Below, piece after piece: positions 1 to 11,400 of a stretch of 15,903 nt of DNA. Numbering within the stretch: position 1 is the first letter of the stretch; each line of letters opens with the position of its first letter. The stretch spans positions 1 through 15,903 of the forward strand of contig JAWLGN010000118.1 in NCBI GenBank assembly GCA_041685075.1, written 5' to 3'. The position numbers were made by a program, and so were the translations under genes. Source of the stretch: JAMCRM01 sp041685075. Its GTDB lineage: Bacteria; Acidobacteriota; Terriglobia; Bryobacterales; Bryobacteraceae. The notes below the pieces were generated by a model, which saw only the letters and a program-made list of their open reading frames with translations, ran no database searches and had not been told where the DNA came from.

Positions 1-123
1 TTCCGCCACCGCAACCTCCCCGCTTTCGGCGTGCAGTACCACCCCGAAGCGGCGCCCGGTCCCCGCGACTCCCATTACCTTTTCCACGACTTCGTAAAAA
101 TGATGGCGGAACACAAGAAATAG
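1..123 (+). CDS. carA: Carbamoyl-phosphate synthase small (glutaminase) subunit, C-terminal end only
   Basis: The window opens inside this gene; only the last 40 residues and the TAG stop are present. They carry the end of the class I glutamine amidotransferase domain, with the block QYHPEAAPGP. In this family the His and Glu of the HPE motif complete the Cys-His-Glu catalytic triad that releases ammonia from glutamine; the Cys lies outside the window. The tail after it resembles the usual CarA C-terminus. The ammonia is passed to the large subunit encoded immediately downstream: its ATG starts one base after this stop, so the two are almost certainly co-transcribed and translationally coupled. 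HPE is shared by other class I amidotransferases, but the HPEAxPGP form together with the carB neighbour makes carA secure. Confidence 0.93.
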   Translation, partial: FRHRNLPAFGVQYHPEAAPGPRDSHYLFHDFVKMMAEHKK

Positions 124-124
124 A

Positions 125-3355
<3,231 letters not shown>

Positions 3356-3365
3356 CCGGTTACCG

Positions 3366-3374
3366 TGCTACACT
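3366..3374 (+). promoter_or_regulatory. Possible extended -10 promoter for the Gfo/Idh/MocA gene
   Basis: The 29-base gap after carB contains TGCTACACT. It matches the extended -10 pattern TGnTATAAT, with four of six bases right in the hexamer. I see no convincing -35 box 17 bases upstream. A start about seven bases downstream would fall almost on the ATG at 3385, giving a very short or absent leader. That is compatible with the lack of a Shine-Dalgarno sequence there. Chance occurrence is quite possible, and read-through from carAB is the alternative. Confidence 0.25.
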
Positions 3375-3384
3375 CCCGAATGTT

Positions 3385-4668
3385 ATGGCAGACCGCAGGA
3401 GCTTTCTCAAAGCGGCCGGCGTGGGCGCGGCCGGGACCTTTCTGAACCTGAACCCGCGCGCCGTCGGGGCGAACGAGCGCGTCGTCCTCGGCCTCATCGG
3501 CGGGCGCAACCAGGGCCGCCACGTGGCCCGCCGCATGATTCCCGCGGGAGGCGAAATCAAGACCTTCTGCGACCTCGACCCCGCCATCATCGCCAAATTC
3601 GGCCCGGAGATCGAGAAGCAGCAGGGCAAGGCGCCGGCCGCCGAGGACGATTACCGGCGCGTGCTCGAGGACAAGTCCATCGACGCCGTCATCATCGGGA
3701 CTCCCGACCACTGGCACACCATTCAGGCCATCGAGGCCTGCCAGGCCGGCAAGGATGTGTACGTAGAAAAACCCCTCTCCCAGACCATCCGGGAGGGCCA
3801 GTGGATCCGCGATGCCGCCCGCAAGTACAACCGCGTAATGCAGGTGGGCACGCAGCGCCGCAGCATGCTGCACTTCGACGAAGCCACCGACTACGTGGCC
3901 TCCGGCAAGCTGGGCAAGATCTGCCTCATCAAGGCGTGGATGTGCCAGGTACGGCCCTCCATCGGCCGTCCCGCCGACGGCACCCCGCCCCCGGGCGTGG
4001 ACTACGACCGCTGGCTCGGCCCCGCCGCCAGGCGTCCCTTCAACGTGAACCGCTTCCACTACAATTGGCGCTTCTTCTGGGACTACGGCAACAGCGAGCT
4101 GGGCAACCAGGGCGTTCACATGCTGGACGTGGCCATCTGGGCCATTCAGAAGATGCAGGGCATGGACAACTGCCTGCCCACCCGCATCTCCGGTTCGAGC
4201 GGCATCTACTGGCTGGACGACGCCAAGGAAGTGCCCGACACCCAGTCCCTGACCTACGACTACGGCAACTTCCTGCTGGCCTGGGAGCTGCGCAGCTTCG
4301 CCCGGCACAACCCCATCGAGGGCACCGAGGCGGGCACGGCCTACTACGGCACCGAAGGCACCCTGGTGCTCGACGGCCGCGGCTGGCGCGTGCACACCAA
4401 GGACGGCACGCCCGGTCCTTCCGGCAAACACACGGGCGGCGTGCACGAGCAGAACTTCCTGGAGTGCGTGAAGAGTCGCAAGCGCCCGAACTCGGATGTG
4501 GAGATCGGTCGGCTGAGCACCATGCTCTGCCACCTGGGCAACGTCTGCACGCACCTGCGGCGCGAAGTCCGCTTCGACCCCAGGACCGAAACCTTCGGCG
4601 ACGACCGCGAGGCCAACGCCTACCTGACCCGGCAGTACCGCAAGCCCTACGTGCCGCCGAAGGTGTAA
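3385..4668 (+). CDS. Tat-exported Gfo/Idh/MocA family oxidoreductase
   Basis: 427 residues. The leader MADRRSFLKAAGVGAAG is a twin-arginine (Tat) signal with a short hydrophobic stretch, so export of the folded, cofactor-loaded protein is predicted. A Rossmann NAD(P)-binding domain follows: a glycine-rich loop (GLIGGRNQG, about 36-44), GTPDHWH at 105-111, and the family signature EKP at 128-130 within VYVEKPLSQT. The C-terminal alpha/beta domain contains DYDRWLGPA (about 207-215) and GVHMLD (243-248), a likely substrate/catalytic segment. The family oxidises or reduces sugars, inositols and related polyols; the substrate cannot be read from the sequence. I chose ATG 3385 because it begins right at the Tat motif; an in-frame start at 3235 would overlap carB by about 120 bases. 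It lies 29 bases after carB and ends 15 bases from a convergent aldo/keto reductase gene, also exported. Exported members are abundant in Acidobacteriota and Planctomycetota, where they are often tied to carbohydrate turnover. Confidence 0.9.
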   Translation: MADRRSFLKAAGVGAAGTFLNLNPRAVGANERVVLGLIGGRNQGRHVARRMIPAGGEIKTFCDLDPAIIAKFGPEIEKQQGKAPAAEDDYRRVLEDKSIDAVIIGTPDHWHTIQAIEACQAGKDVYVEKPLSQTIREGQWIRDAARKYNRVMQVGTQRRSMLHFDEATDYVASGKLGKICLIKAWMCQVRPSIGRPADGTPPPGVDYDRWLGPAARRPFNVNRFHYNWRFFWDYGNSELGNQGVHMLDVAIWAIQKMQGMDNCLPTRISGSSGIYWLDDAKEVPDTQSLTYDYGNFLLAWELRSFARHNPIEGTEAGTAYYGTEGTLVLDGRGWRVHTKDGTPGPSGKHTGGVHEQNFLECVKSRKRPNSDVEIGRLSTMLCHLGNVCTHLRREVRFDPRTETFGDDREANAYLTRQYRKPYVPPKV

Positions 4669-4683
4669 AGGCCCCGCGCGGCC

Positions 4684-5619
4684 CTACGCCTGCGGCAGGG
4701 CGTCGACGAACTCGGCCATGCGTTTGCGCGTGGCTTCGTCCGGCAGGCGGCCCATGCCGCCGCCGAGGTTATCCAGCATGTTCTTCGGCTGGCTGGTGGC
4801 CGGAGTCACCGCCGTCACCGCGGGATGCCCCAGCACGAACTTCAGGAAGAACTGCGCCCAGCTCCGGGCATCGAACTCCGCCGCCCACTCCGGCAGCGGA
4901 CGGTCGCCCACACGGCGGAACAGCCGCGTGCGGCCGAAGGGAACGTAGACCAGTACCCCGATCTTCCTGTCGCGGGCCAGCGGAAGGATGGTGGTCTCGG
5001 CCTCGCGGTTATCCACGGCGTAGTCCACCCCGATGAAATCCAGCGGCTCGTTCTTCATCGTCTCGATGAGCAGCGGGTACTGCCGCTCGGAGGTCGAGGT
5101 CACCCCGATGTACCGCACGCGCCCGGCGCTTTTCAGTTCCTTGAGGATGGGGAGCTGCGTCGGAAGATCGGCCAGGTTGTGGACCTGGATGAGATCGATC
5201 TTGGGCTTCTTGAGCCGGCTGAAGGACGTCTCGATCTGGGCCCGTGCGGCGGCCGGGTCGGCCTTGCCCTGGCGCGCCACGTTCACCTTGGTGGCCCAGA
5301 AGATCTTCTCGGTGAAGCTTCCCTCGGCTGCGATGCGGCCGGCCACCTCTTCCGAGGCCCCATAGGAGGGCGCTGTATCGAAGACCGTGCCGCCGTTATC
5401 GACCAGCGTGCGCAGGACCTCCCGCAGCGCCGAGACGTCCTCGGAGCGGGCCACGCGCGCGAAGGTGGCGGAGCTGCCCAGGCCGACGACCGGCAGGCCC
5501 TCCCCGCTGGAGGGAATCGGCCGGGTGATGAGGCGCTGCTGCGCGTAGAGGGTTTCCGCGTAAAGCGCCGGGGCGCCCGCGGCGAGTTGCAACCAATGGC
5601 GTCGAGTCATTTGAGACAT
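4684..5619 (-). CDS. Exported aldo/keto reductase
   Basis: 311 residues. The N-terminus MSQMTRRHWLQLAAGAPALYAETLYA reads as a signal peptide with a twin arginine (TRRHW), so Tat export is likely. The remainder is an aldo/keto reductase (AKR) TIM barrel. The catalytic tetrad is visible: Asp81 and Tyr86 (DTAPSYG), Lys111 (WATKVN) and His147 (IDLIQVHN). The family reduces aldehydes and ketones, usually with NADPH; the substrate is unknown. The start at 5619 is supported by a GGAGG sequence ten bases upstream, whereas the second Met (5610) would be too far from it. The gene follows the carrier gene by 36 bases on the same strand and is probably co-transcribed with it. It converges on the exported Gfo/Idh/MocA gene with only 15 bases between the stops. 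The two exported oxidoreductases may serve related carbohydrate chemistry, but that is inference. Confidence 0.88.
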   Translation of the reverse strand: MSQMTRRHWLQLAAGAPALYAETLYAQQRLITRPIPSSGEGLPVVGLGSSATFARVARSEDVSALREVLRTLVDNGGTVFDTAPSYGASEEVAGRIAAEGSFTEKIFWATKVNVARQGKADPAAARAQIETSFSRLKKPKIDLIQVHNLADLPTQLPILKELKSAGRVRYIGVTSTSERQYPLLIETMKNEPLDFIGVDYAVDNREAETTILPLARDRKIGVLVYVPFGRTRLFRRVGDRPLPEWAAEFDARSWAQFFLKFVLGHPAVTAVTPATSQPKNMLDNLGGGMGRLPDEATRKRMAEFVDALPQA

Positions 5620-5629
5620 GTGTCGTTAT

Positions 5630-5634
5630 CCTCC
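5630..5634 (-). promoter_or_regulatory. Shine-Dalgarno site of the aldo/keto reductase
   Basis: On the minus strand the sequence reads GGAGGATAACGACAC then ATG. The GGAGG core is ten bases from the ATG at 5619 and nineteen from the alternative ATG at 5610, so it decides the start in favour of the longer leader. Confidence 0.7.
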
Positions 5635-5643
5635 GGCGGCGGC

Positions 5644-5655
5644 TGCGGCGCCGCA
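5644..5655. repeat. 12-bp perfect palindrome in the carrier-reductase gap
   Basis: TGCGGCGCCGCA is its own reverse complement and abuts the stop codon of the carrier gene (TAA at 5658-5656 on the minus strand). It lies 10 bases before the Shine-Dalgarno site of the downstream reductase. With no loop and no T-run it is a poor intrinsic terminator. It could be a protein-binding site, an RNA dimer or processing element, or chance in GC-rich DNA. Confidence 0.4.
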
Positions 5656-7032
5656 TTAGACGGGCTCCGGCAGGTTGGCCGGCTGCTTTTCTTCCCGCGT
5701 GCCTGCCATTTTCTCCTGCCGGCGGCCCAGCCACCAGGCATTTCCGGCCCAGGCGAGCGCCAGCGGCAGTGCGGTCCAGGCGATAGCGCCGGCGCCCAGT
5801 CCGAGCCAGGTAATCAGGCTCGACGACCAGGCCCCCACCTGGTCGCCCAGCCTGTAGACCACGGTGTCGATGAAGTTCTTCGTCTTGTACTTGTCCTCGC
5901 GGCTGACCACCGTGAAGAGCACTTCCCGGGTGGGCCTGGCGAAGATGAAATTGCCCGCCCGCCGCAGGGCCACGAAACCGATCACCACGGCCGCCGTGGG
6001 CATGACGCCCAGCAGCAGGAAGCCCGCGCCGGTGAGGGCGGGCACAAAGGTGAGGGTAAGGGCCACTCCGGCCCGCGCCATGGCCCGGCCCGTCAGGAAG
6101 CACTGGCCTCCCAGGGTGAGGGCGTTTACCAGCAGGTCCACGCGGGCGAAGAAGGCGGTGCGCGCGGCGCGGTCCGCAAAAGCCCGGTTGGCGATCTCGG
6201 CCTGCTGGAAATAAAGGAACGTGGAGAGGATGGTGTACAGCAGCATGTACAGGCAGATGCCCAGCAGGTAGGGGGAGCGCAGCGCGTTGGTGAGGCCGGC
6301 CATCACGCCTCCGCCGATGGGGGTCTCGGCGCCCGTGTGGCCGTCCGCCTGGGCAGCGGGCGTCGCGAGGACGGGGGAGGAGCGGCCCAGACGCCGCGCC
6401 GAAAAGACCCCCACCTCGAGCAGCGCAACGGCGATCAGGAGCAACGCGGGGACACCGATATCCCGTACCGCCGTGGCCGTGACGCTGGACCCCAGAATGC
6501 CCCCCACGGTCGCGGCCGCCGCGATGAACCCGAACAGCCGCTTGGCCTGGCTGGTGGTGAACACGTCCACCATGAAGGCCCAGAACACGGAAACCACGAA
6601 GAGGTTGAAGACCGAAGTCCAGATGAAGAAGGCCCGGCCCACCCAGATGTTGGCGGCGCCGCCGGCGGTGTAAAACAGCGCCAGGAAGACCAGCAGGTTG
6701 AACATGAAGAATCGGTAGGTGATGGCGATGAAGCGCATCCGCGGCAGCCGCCGGACCAGTGCCGCAAACGGCGGGTTGAGCGCCATCATGACCACGAGCG
6801 TGCCGGTGAACAGCCAGGAGAGATTGGCGACACCTCCCGCCACACCCGCCTCGTCGCGAATGGGCCGGATGATGTAGTAGGCGCTGAAGACGGAAAACAG
6901 ATAGAGCCAGGCCCAGGCGACCTTGCGCCCCTCACCCGGATGCATCAGCACTATCCGCCCGAGCAGGCCAGTCCGGGTGGGCGGCGCTCCGCCGGGGCGT
7001 TCGGTAGGCGGACCTGAAGAGGACGGCGGCAC
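5656..7032 (-). CDS. MFS-type carrier of the ATP/ADP translocase-like (NTT) branch
   Basis: 458 residues, strongly hydrophobic with about 10-12 membrane segments, so an inner-membrane carrier. The first segment ends in YYIIRPIRDEAGVAGG (about 52-67). That RPxRDE/GVAGG block, and the later FWAFMVDVFTTSQAKRLFGFIAAAATVGG region (about 150-178), match the NTT / Npt1-Npt2-like carriers. Known energy-parasite members exchange ATP for ADP or import nucleotides. Free-living relatives have no established substrate, so I do not assign one. A hydrophilic linker at about 213-240 separates the two halves. The start is uncertain: GTG at 7032 gives a Pro-rich cytoplasmic tail and has no visible ribosome-binding site, while ATG at 6945 (MHPGEGRK) would begin just before the first membrane segment. 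The aldo/keto reductase gene follows 36 bases downstream. The efflux operon is divergent. Confidence 0.82.
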   Translation of the reverse strand: MPPSSSGPPTERPGGAPPTRTGLLGRIVLMHPGEGRKVAWAWLYLFSVFSAYYIIRPIRDEAGVAGGVANLSWLFTGTLVVMMALNPPFAALVRRLPRMRFIAITYRFFMFNLLVFLALFYTAGGAANIWVGRAFFIWTSVFNLFVVSVFWAFMVDVFTTSQAKRLFGFIAAAATVGGILGSSVTATAVRDIGVPALLLIAVALLEVGVFSARRLGRSSPVLATPAAQADGHTGAETPIGGGVMAGLTNALRSPYLLGICLYMLLYTILSTFLYFQQAEIANRAFADRAARTAFFARVDLLVNALTLGGQCFLTGRAMARAGVALTLTFVPALTGAGFLLLGVMPTAAVVIGFVALRRAGNFIFARPTREVLFTVVSREDKYKTKNFIDTVVYRLGDQVGAWSSSLITWLGLGAGAIAWTALPLALAWAGNAWWLGRRQEKMAGTREEKQPANLPEPV

Positions 7033-7172
7033 ACATAGAAGATGCGGGTGGGCGCCGGATCGGCTCCGCTAATGTTGCCGGCCTCGACAGGTCCGGCTGC
7101 GGACACAACCCGGCCCCACATGGGCAGGGTGGGGTGGATGTTGGCCGTGACCGTGCAGTGCACTGGCGGCAG
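7033..7172. promoter_or_regulatory. Divergent intergenic region between carrier and efflux operon
   Basis: This 140-base stretch is the only sizeable non-coding region of the window. It must hold the promoters of both the leftward carrier gene and the rightward efflux operon. I cannot identify convincing -35/-10 pairs. It contains a short hairpin (GTCCG 7091-7095 with CGGAC 7100-7104) and a palindrome next to the adaptor start, listed separately. Its right part could be coding if the adaptor starts at GTG 7134. Confidence 0.5.
7153..7165. promoter_or_regulatory. Overlapping dyads, possible operator of the efflux operon
   Basis: CAGTGCACTG (7156-7165) is a perfect 10-bp palindrome. It overlaps GTGCA-G-TGCAC (7153-7163), a second perfect dyad around a central G. 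They end seven bases before the adaptor ATG, where a repressor could block transcription or translation. No regulator gene is nearby, and a 10-bp palindrome can arise by chance. Confidence 0.3.
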
Positions 7173-8492
7173 ATGGCTTTGGGGAGCCGCCGGTTTCGCG
7201 CCGCAGTGTACGTGTGCGCCTCCGTTTGGGCGCTGTGGGCGGGGTGCGGCAGGGAAAGGGAAGCCGCGCCGGAAGCGGACCGCTCGGCCATCCCCGACCC
7301 CAGCCGGGTGATTCCCGTGGCTGCGGCGCCGGCGGAGGTGCGAGACGTGCCCGTCACCATCACCGCTACGGGCAGCTTTCGCTCGCCGTGGATCTCGGAA
7401 GTGGCGCCGGCGGTCGCGGGACGGGTGGCCCGCACGCCTGTAGACGTGGGAGATTTCGTACGCAGGGGCGATGTGCTGGTCGAGCTCGACGACCGCGACG
7501 CGCGCCTGCGACTCCAGCAGGCAGAGGCCGCCGAGCGGCGCGCCGAGGCCACCCTGCAGGAGGCGCGCACGCGCCTGGGGCTCACGCCCGGCGCCGCCTT
7601 CAACCCGGAGAACGTGCCGGAGGTGCGCACCGCCCGGGCCAACTGGCAATCGGCCGCCGCGCGGCGCAAGCTGGCCGACGCCGAGGCGCAGCGCTACCAG
7701 GCGCTCATCGCCACCGGCGATGTTTCGAAGAGCGCCTACCAGCAGGCGCAGACCGAAGCCGAATCCGCGCACGCCGCAGAGGAGGCGGCGCGCCGGCAGT
7801 ACGAGACGGCCCTCAACACCGCGCGCCAGGGCTACCAGGCGGCGCTGGGAGCGCAGGCGGCGCTGGCGAGCGCGCGCGCGGAAACCGGCATCGCGCGCAA
7901 GGCGCTGGCCGATATGGTGGTTCGCGCGCCCTTCGCCGGTTACCTCACGACGCGCGCGGTATCGCCGGGCGAGTTCGTCGCCACGAGCAACAGTGTGGTC
8001 ACGGTGGTGCAGGTGCAGCCCATCGAGCTGGACCTGCAGATGCCGGAGGCCACCTCCGGGCAGGTGCGGCTGCGGCTGGAGGTGCATGCCCGGGTGAATG
8101 CCTTTCCCGACCGCACCTTCCGCGGCACGGTGACCGCCATGAACCCTTCGGTAAACCCCGAGTCGCGCGCGTTTGTGCTGATCGCCACCTTCGCCAATCC
8201 GGATAACGCGCTGCGCCCGGGGATGTTCGCCGTCGCGGAGGTGCTGCTGCCGGAGCGGGAGCGCGCCGTCTTCGCGCCGCGCGCGGCCATCATCGAGGAA
8301 CCCGAGACGGCCGGGCGCCAGGTCTTCGTCGTGCGCAACGGCCGTGCCCAGGTGCGGGTGGTGCAGGTGGGGGAGACCAGCGGCGATAGCGTGCGGGTGC
8401 TCTCCGGCCTTGCAGGCGACGAGTGGCTGGCCGTCAGCAACCTGGAGCAGCTCTTCGACGGCGCGCTGGTGGAGGTACGGGACGGTGCATAA
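7173..8492 (+). CDS. RND efflux periplasmic adaptor (HlyD/AcrA-type membrane fusion protein)
   Basis: 439 residues; bridges the inner-membrane pump and the outer-membrane channel. The N-terminus is a signal with a lipobox-like end, LWAGC, Cys25 being the probable lipid-anchored residue. Trp at the -3 position is unusual, so anchoring is likely but not certain. The biotinyl-lipoyl-like domain is split, as usual: first half EVAPAVAGRVARTPVDVGD (about 76-94) with GDVLVELDD (99-107), second half VVRAPFAGYLTTRAVSPGEFV (about 249-269). Between them is a long Ala/Arg/Glu-rich helical hairpin (about 108-245). A beta-barrel (about 280-360) and a membrane-proximal domain follow. I chose ATG 7173 because it begins the signal peptide; GTG 7134 in the same frame would add 13 polar residues before it. 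The stop overlaps the pump start by eight bases (GTGCATAA). Confidence 0.92.
   Translation: MALGSRRFRAAVYVCASVWALWAGCGREREAAPEADRSAIPDPSRVIPVAAAPAEVRDVPVTITATGSFRSPWISEVAPAVAGRVARTPVDVGDFVRRGDVLVELDDRDARLRLQQAEAAERRAEATLQEARTRLGLTPGAAFNPENVPEVRTARANWQSAAARRKLADAEAQRYQALIATGDVSKSAYQQAQTEAESAHAAEEAARRQYETALNTARQGYQAALGAQAALASARAETGIARKALADMVVRAPFAGYLTTRAVSPGEFVATSNSVVTVVQVQPIELDLQMPEATSGQVRLRLEVHARVNAFPDRTFRGTVTAMNPSVNPESRAFVLIATFANPDNALRPGMFAVAEVLLPERERAVFAPRAAIIEEPETAGRQVFVVRNGRAQVRVVQVGETSGDSVRVLSGLAGDEWLAVSNLEQLFDGALVEVRDGA
8471..8475 (+). promoter_or_regulatory. Shine-Dalgarno site of the RND pump
   Basis: GGAGG inside the end of the adaptor gene lies nine bases before GTG 8485. It fixes that GTG as the pump start. 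The resulting N-terminus, MHKLAELAVRRPVLATML, is the standard RND beginning. Confidence 0.75.
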
Positions 8493-11400
8493 ACTGGCTG
8501 AACTCGCGGTGCGCCGTCCGGTGCTGGCCACCATGCTGATCCTGGCCATCTCGGTGACCGGGCTGTTCTCTCTCTTCACCCTGGGGGTGGACCTGTTGCC
8601 GGAGGTGGACTTCCCCACGGTGGTGGTGACGGTGGTGAATCCCGGCGCCTCGCCGGAAGCCGTGGAAACCGAGATCACCCGCCGGGTGGAGGAGGCAGTC
8701 AACACCATCAGCGGCCTGGACGAGTTGCGCTCCACGTCCACCGAGGGGTTTTCGCGGGTGATCGTCACCTTCAACCTCGACAAGGACACGGACGTGGCGG
8801 TACAGGAGGTGCGGGACAACCTGAGCCTCATCCAACCGGACCTGCCGGAAACCGCCGAGGTGCCGGTGATCCGCCGCATCGACCCGGGCGCGACGCCGGT
8901 GCTGCGCATTGCCATCGCCGCGCCGCGCCCGCTGCGCGAGGTGACCGATATCGCCGACAACCAGATCCGGGAGCAGATCGAGAGCGTGCCCGGCGTGGGG
9001 CAGGTGCAGTTGCTGGGCGGGCAGTTGCGCGAAATCCATATCCGGGTGGATCCGGACCGCCTGCGCGCCTACAACCTGACGGTGGCGGAGGTGGCGCAGG
9101 CGGTGAGCCAGCAGAACGTCGAGCTGCCGGCGGGACGCGTGGACGCAGGGGCGCGCGAGTTCAGCGTGCGCGCGCTGGGCAGGCTGCCGGACCCCGCCGA
9201 GTTCGACGATCTCGTGGTGGCCAACCGCGCCGGTTACGCGGTGCGGGTGCGGGACATAGGCTATGCCGCGGACGCCTCCGAAGAACCGCGCTCCTCGTCG
9301 CGGCTGAACGGGCAGCCGGCCGTCACCCTGGTGGTCTCGAAACAGTCCGGCACCAACACGGTGGAGGTGGCGGAAGGGGTGAAGGCCCGGCTGGCGGAAC
9401 TCGCGCGCGTGCTGCCCGCCGATGTGCGCACCCAGGTGATCGCCGATCAATCCATCTTCATCGAGGCGGCTATCGATTCCATCCGCACGCACCTGATGGA
9501 GGGCGCGCTGCTGGCTTCGGTGGTGCTGTACTTCTTCCTGGCGAACTTCCGCACCACCCTGATCGCGGCCGTGTCGATTCCCACCTCCATCGTTTCGACC
9601 TTCGCGTTCATGAACGCCATGGGGTACACGCTGAACCAGATCACCATGCTGGCCCTGACCCTGATGGTGGGGATCGTGATCGACGATTCGATCATCGTGC
9701 TGGAGAACATCTACCGGCACATGGAGGAGTACGGGAAACCGCCCTTCCAGGCGGCCATCGAGGGGACGCGGGAGATCGGGCTGGCCGTGATGGCGACGAC
9801 GCTCTCGCTGCTGGCGGTGTTCATCCCGGTGGGGTTCATGGGCGGGATCGTGGGGCGCTTCATGTCGTCGTTCGGCTTGACGGCGTCGTTCGCCATCGCG
9901 GTCTCGGTGCTGGTCTCCTTCACCCTGGCCCCCATGCTCACCTCGCGCTTCGTGCGCCCGGCGGCGGAGCACGCGGGGCGCCGCTCGAAGGAGAACCGCC
10001 TCTACCGCAAGGTGGATGGAGGCTACATGCGGCTGCTGGCGTGGTCCATGGCGCACCGGCGGGTGATCGTGCTGGCGAGCGTGTTGACGGTGTTGAGCAT
10101 CGTGCCGCTGTTCACGGTAATCGGGAAGAACTTCCTGCCGCGGGAGGATCGTTCGGAGTTCGAAATAACGTTTCGGGCGCCGGAGGGCTCGTCGCTGGCG
10201 GCCACGTCCAACATCGGGGAGTGGATCGCGCGCCAGATGCACACGCTGCCGGGCGTGCTGGATACCATGACGAGCGTCGGGGGCGGAGAACAGGAGACGG
10301 TCAATACCGGCTCGGTGTACGTGCGCCTTGCGCCCATGAAGGAGCGGGAGGCGGACCAGTTCGAGTTGATGGCGCGCGCGCGGGAGATAGTGGCCCGTTT
10401 TCCGGTGGACCTGCGCGCCAGCGTGCAGCAGGCCGGGGCGGCGCCGGGCGGGCTGCGCACCGCCGAGGTGCAGTACTCCATCACGGGGCCGGACCTGGAC
10501 CAGTTGGCGGACTATTCCACCCGCCTGGTCGAGCCGGTCAAGCAGATCCCGGACGCGGTGGACGTGGACACGTCGCTCGAACCCGGCACGCCCGAGCTGC
10601 GCGTGGAGATCGACCGCGAGCGCGCGGCGGACCTGGGGGTGCGGGTGGCCGATATCGCGCAGGCCTTGAACGTGCTGCTGGCCGGGCAGGTGGTCTCGAC
10701 TTTCGAGACGGCCGAGGACCAGTACGACGTGCGGGTGCGGGCGGTGGAGGAGTTCCGCCGCAGCGCGCGGGCGCTGGACCGGCTGGTGGTGGCCTCGCCC
10801 GCGGGGCCGGTGACGCTGGACCAGGTGGTGAGTATCGAGGAGGGCACCGGGCCGTCCTCCATCGACCGGCTCAACCGCGAGCGGCAGTTCACGGTCTACG
10901 CCAACGTGGTGCCGGGAGGCTCGCAGGCGGAGGTGCTTGCCGAGATTGACCGCATCGTGGCGGAGATGAACCTGCGGCCGGGCTACTCGACCGCGCTCAC
11001 CGGTCAATCGCGCGAACTGGGGCGCACCGGCTACTACTTCGGCCTGGCCTTCCTGCTCTCGTTCATCTTCATGTACATGGTGCTGGCCGGGCAGTTCGAA
11101 TCCTTCCTGCACCCGGTAACGATTCTGCTGACGCTGCCGCTGGCGGTGCCGTTCGGGATCCTCTCGCTGCTGCTGTTCGGCCAGACGGTGAACGTTTTTT
11201 CGGGGCTGGGGTTGCTGCTCCTGTTCGGGATCGTAAAAAAGAACGCCATCTTGCAGATCGACCGCACCAACGGGCTGCGCGCGGAGGGGTTGCCGCGGAA
11301 CGAGGCCATCCTGCGGGCCAACCGCGACCGGCTGCGCCCGATTCTGATGACCACCATCGCGCTGGTGGCGGGGATGATGCCGCTGGTGTTTTCAAGCGGG

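Noticed and set aside
4669..4683. GGCC-CCGCGC-GGCC inverted repeat at the Gfo/reductase convergence, considered as a bidirectional terminator.
   Set aside because: The stem is only four base pairs and no T-run follows on either strand.
5009..5017. TTATCCACG, one mismatch from a DnaA box, near the point where plus-strand base skew changes from C-rich to G-rich; considered as a replication origin.
   Set aside because: It is a single site inside the aldo/keto reductase coding sequence (codons for Val-Asp-Asn), with no AT-rich element, no box cluster and no dnaA/dnaN genes. The skew change follows gene orientation and codon choice.
4825..7017. 730-codon open frame on the plus strand, opposite the reductase and carrier genes.
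   Set aside because: The translation is low-complexity (Gly, Arg, Glu, His-rich) with no recognisable domain. It is a GC-rich antisense shadow of two clear genes.
7869..7880. Alternating GC run in the adaptor gene, considered as a Z-DNA or repeat element.
   Set aside because: It encodes Ala-Ser-Ala-Arg-Ala in the coiled-coil hairpin in normal frame and is short; similar runs are expected at this GC content.
8434..11112. 892-codon open frame on the minus strand, opposite the RND pump.
   Set aside because: His/Arg/Gly-rich product without domain features; a mirror of the pump's codon bias. The pump on the plus strand is unambiguous.
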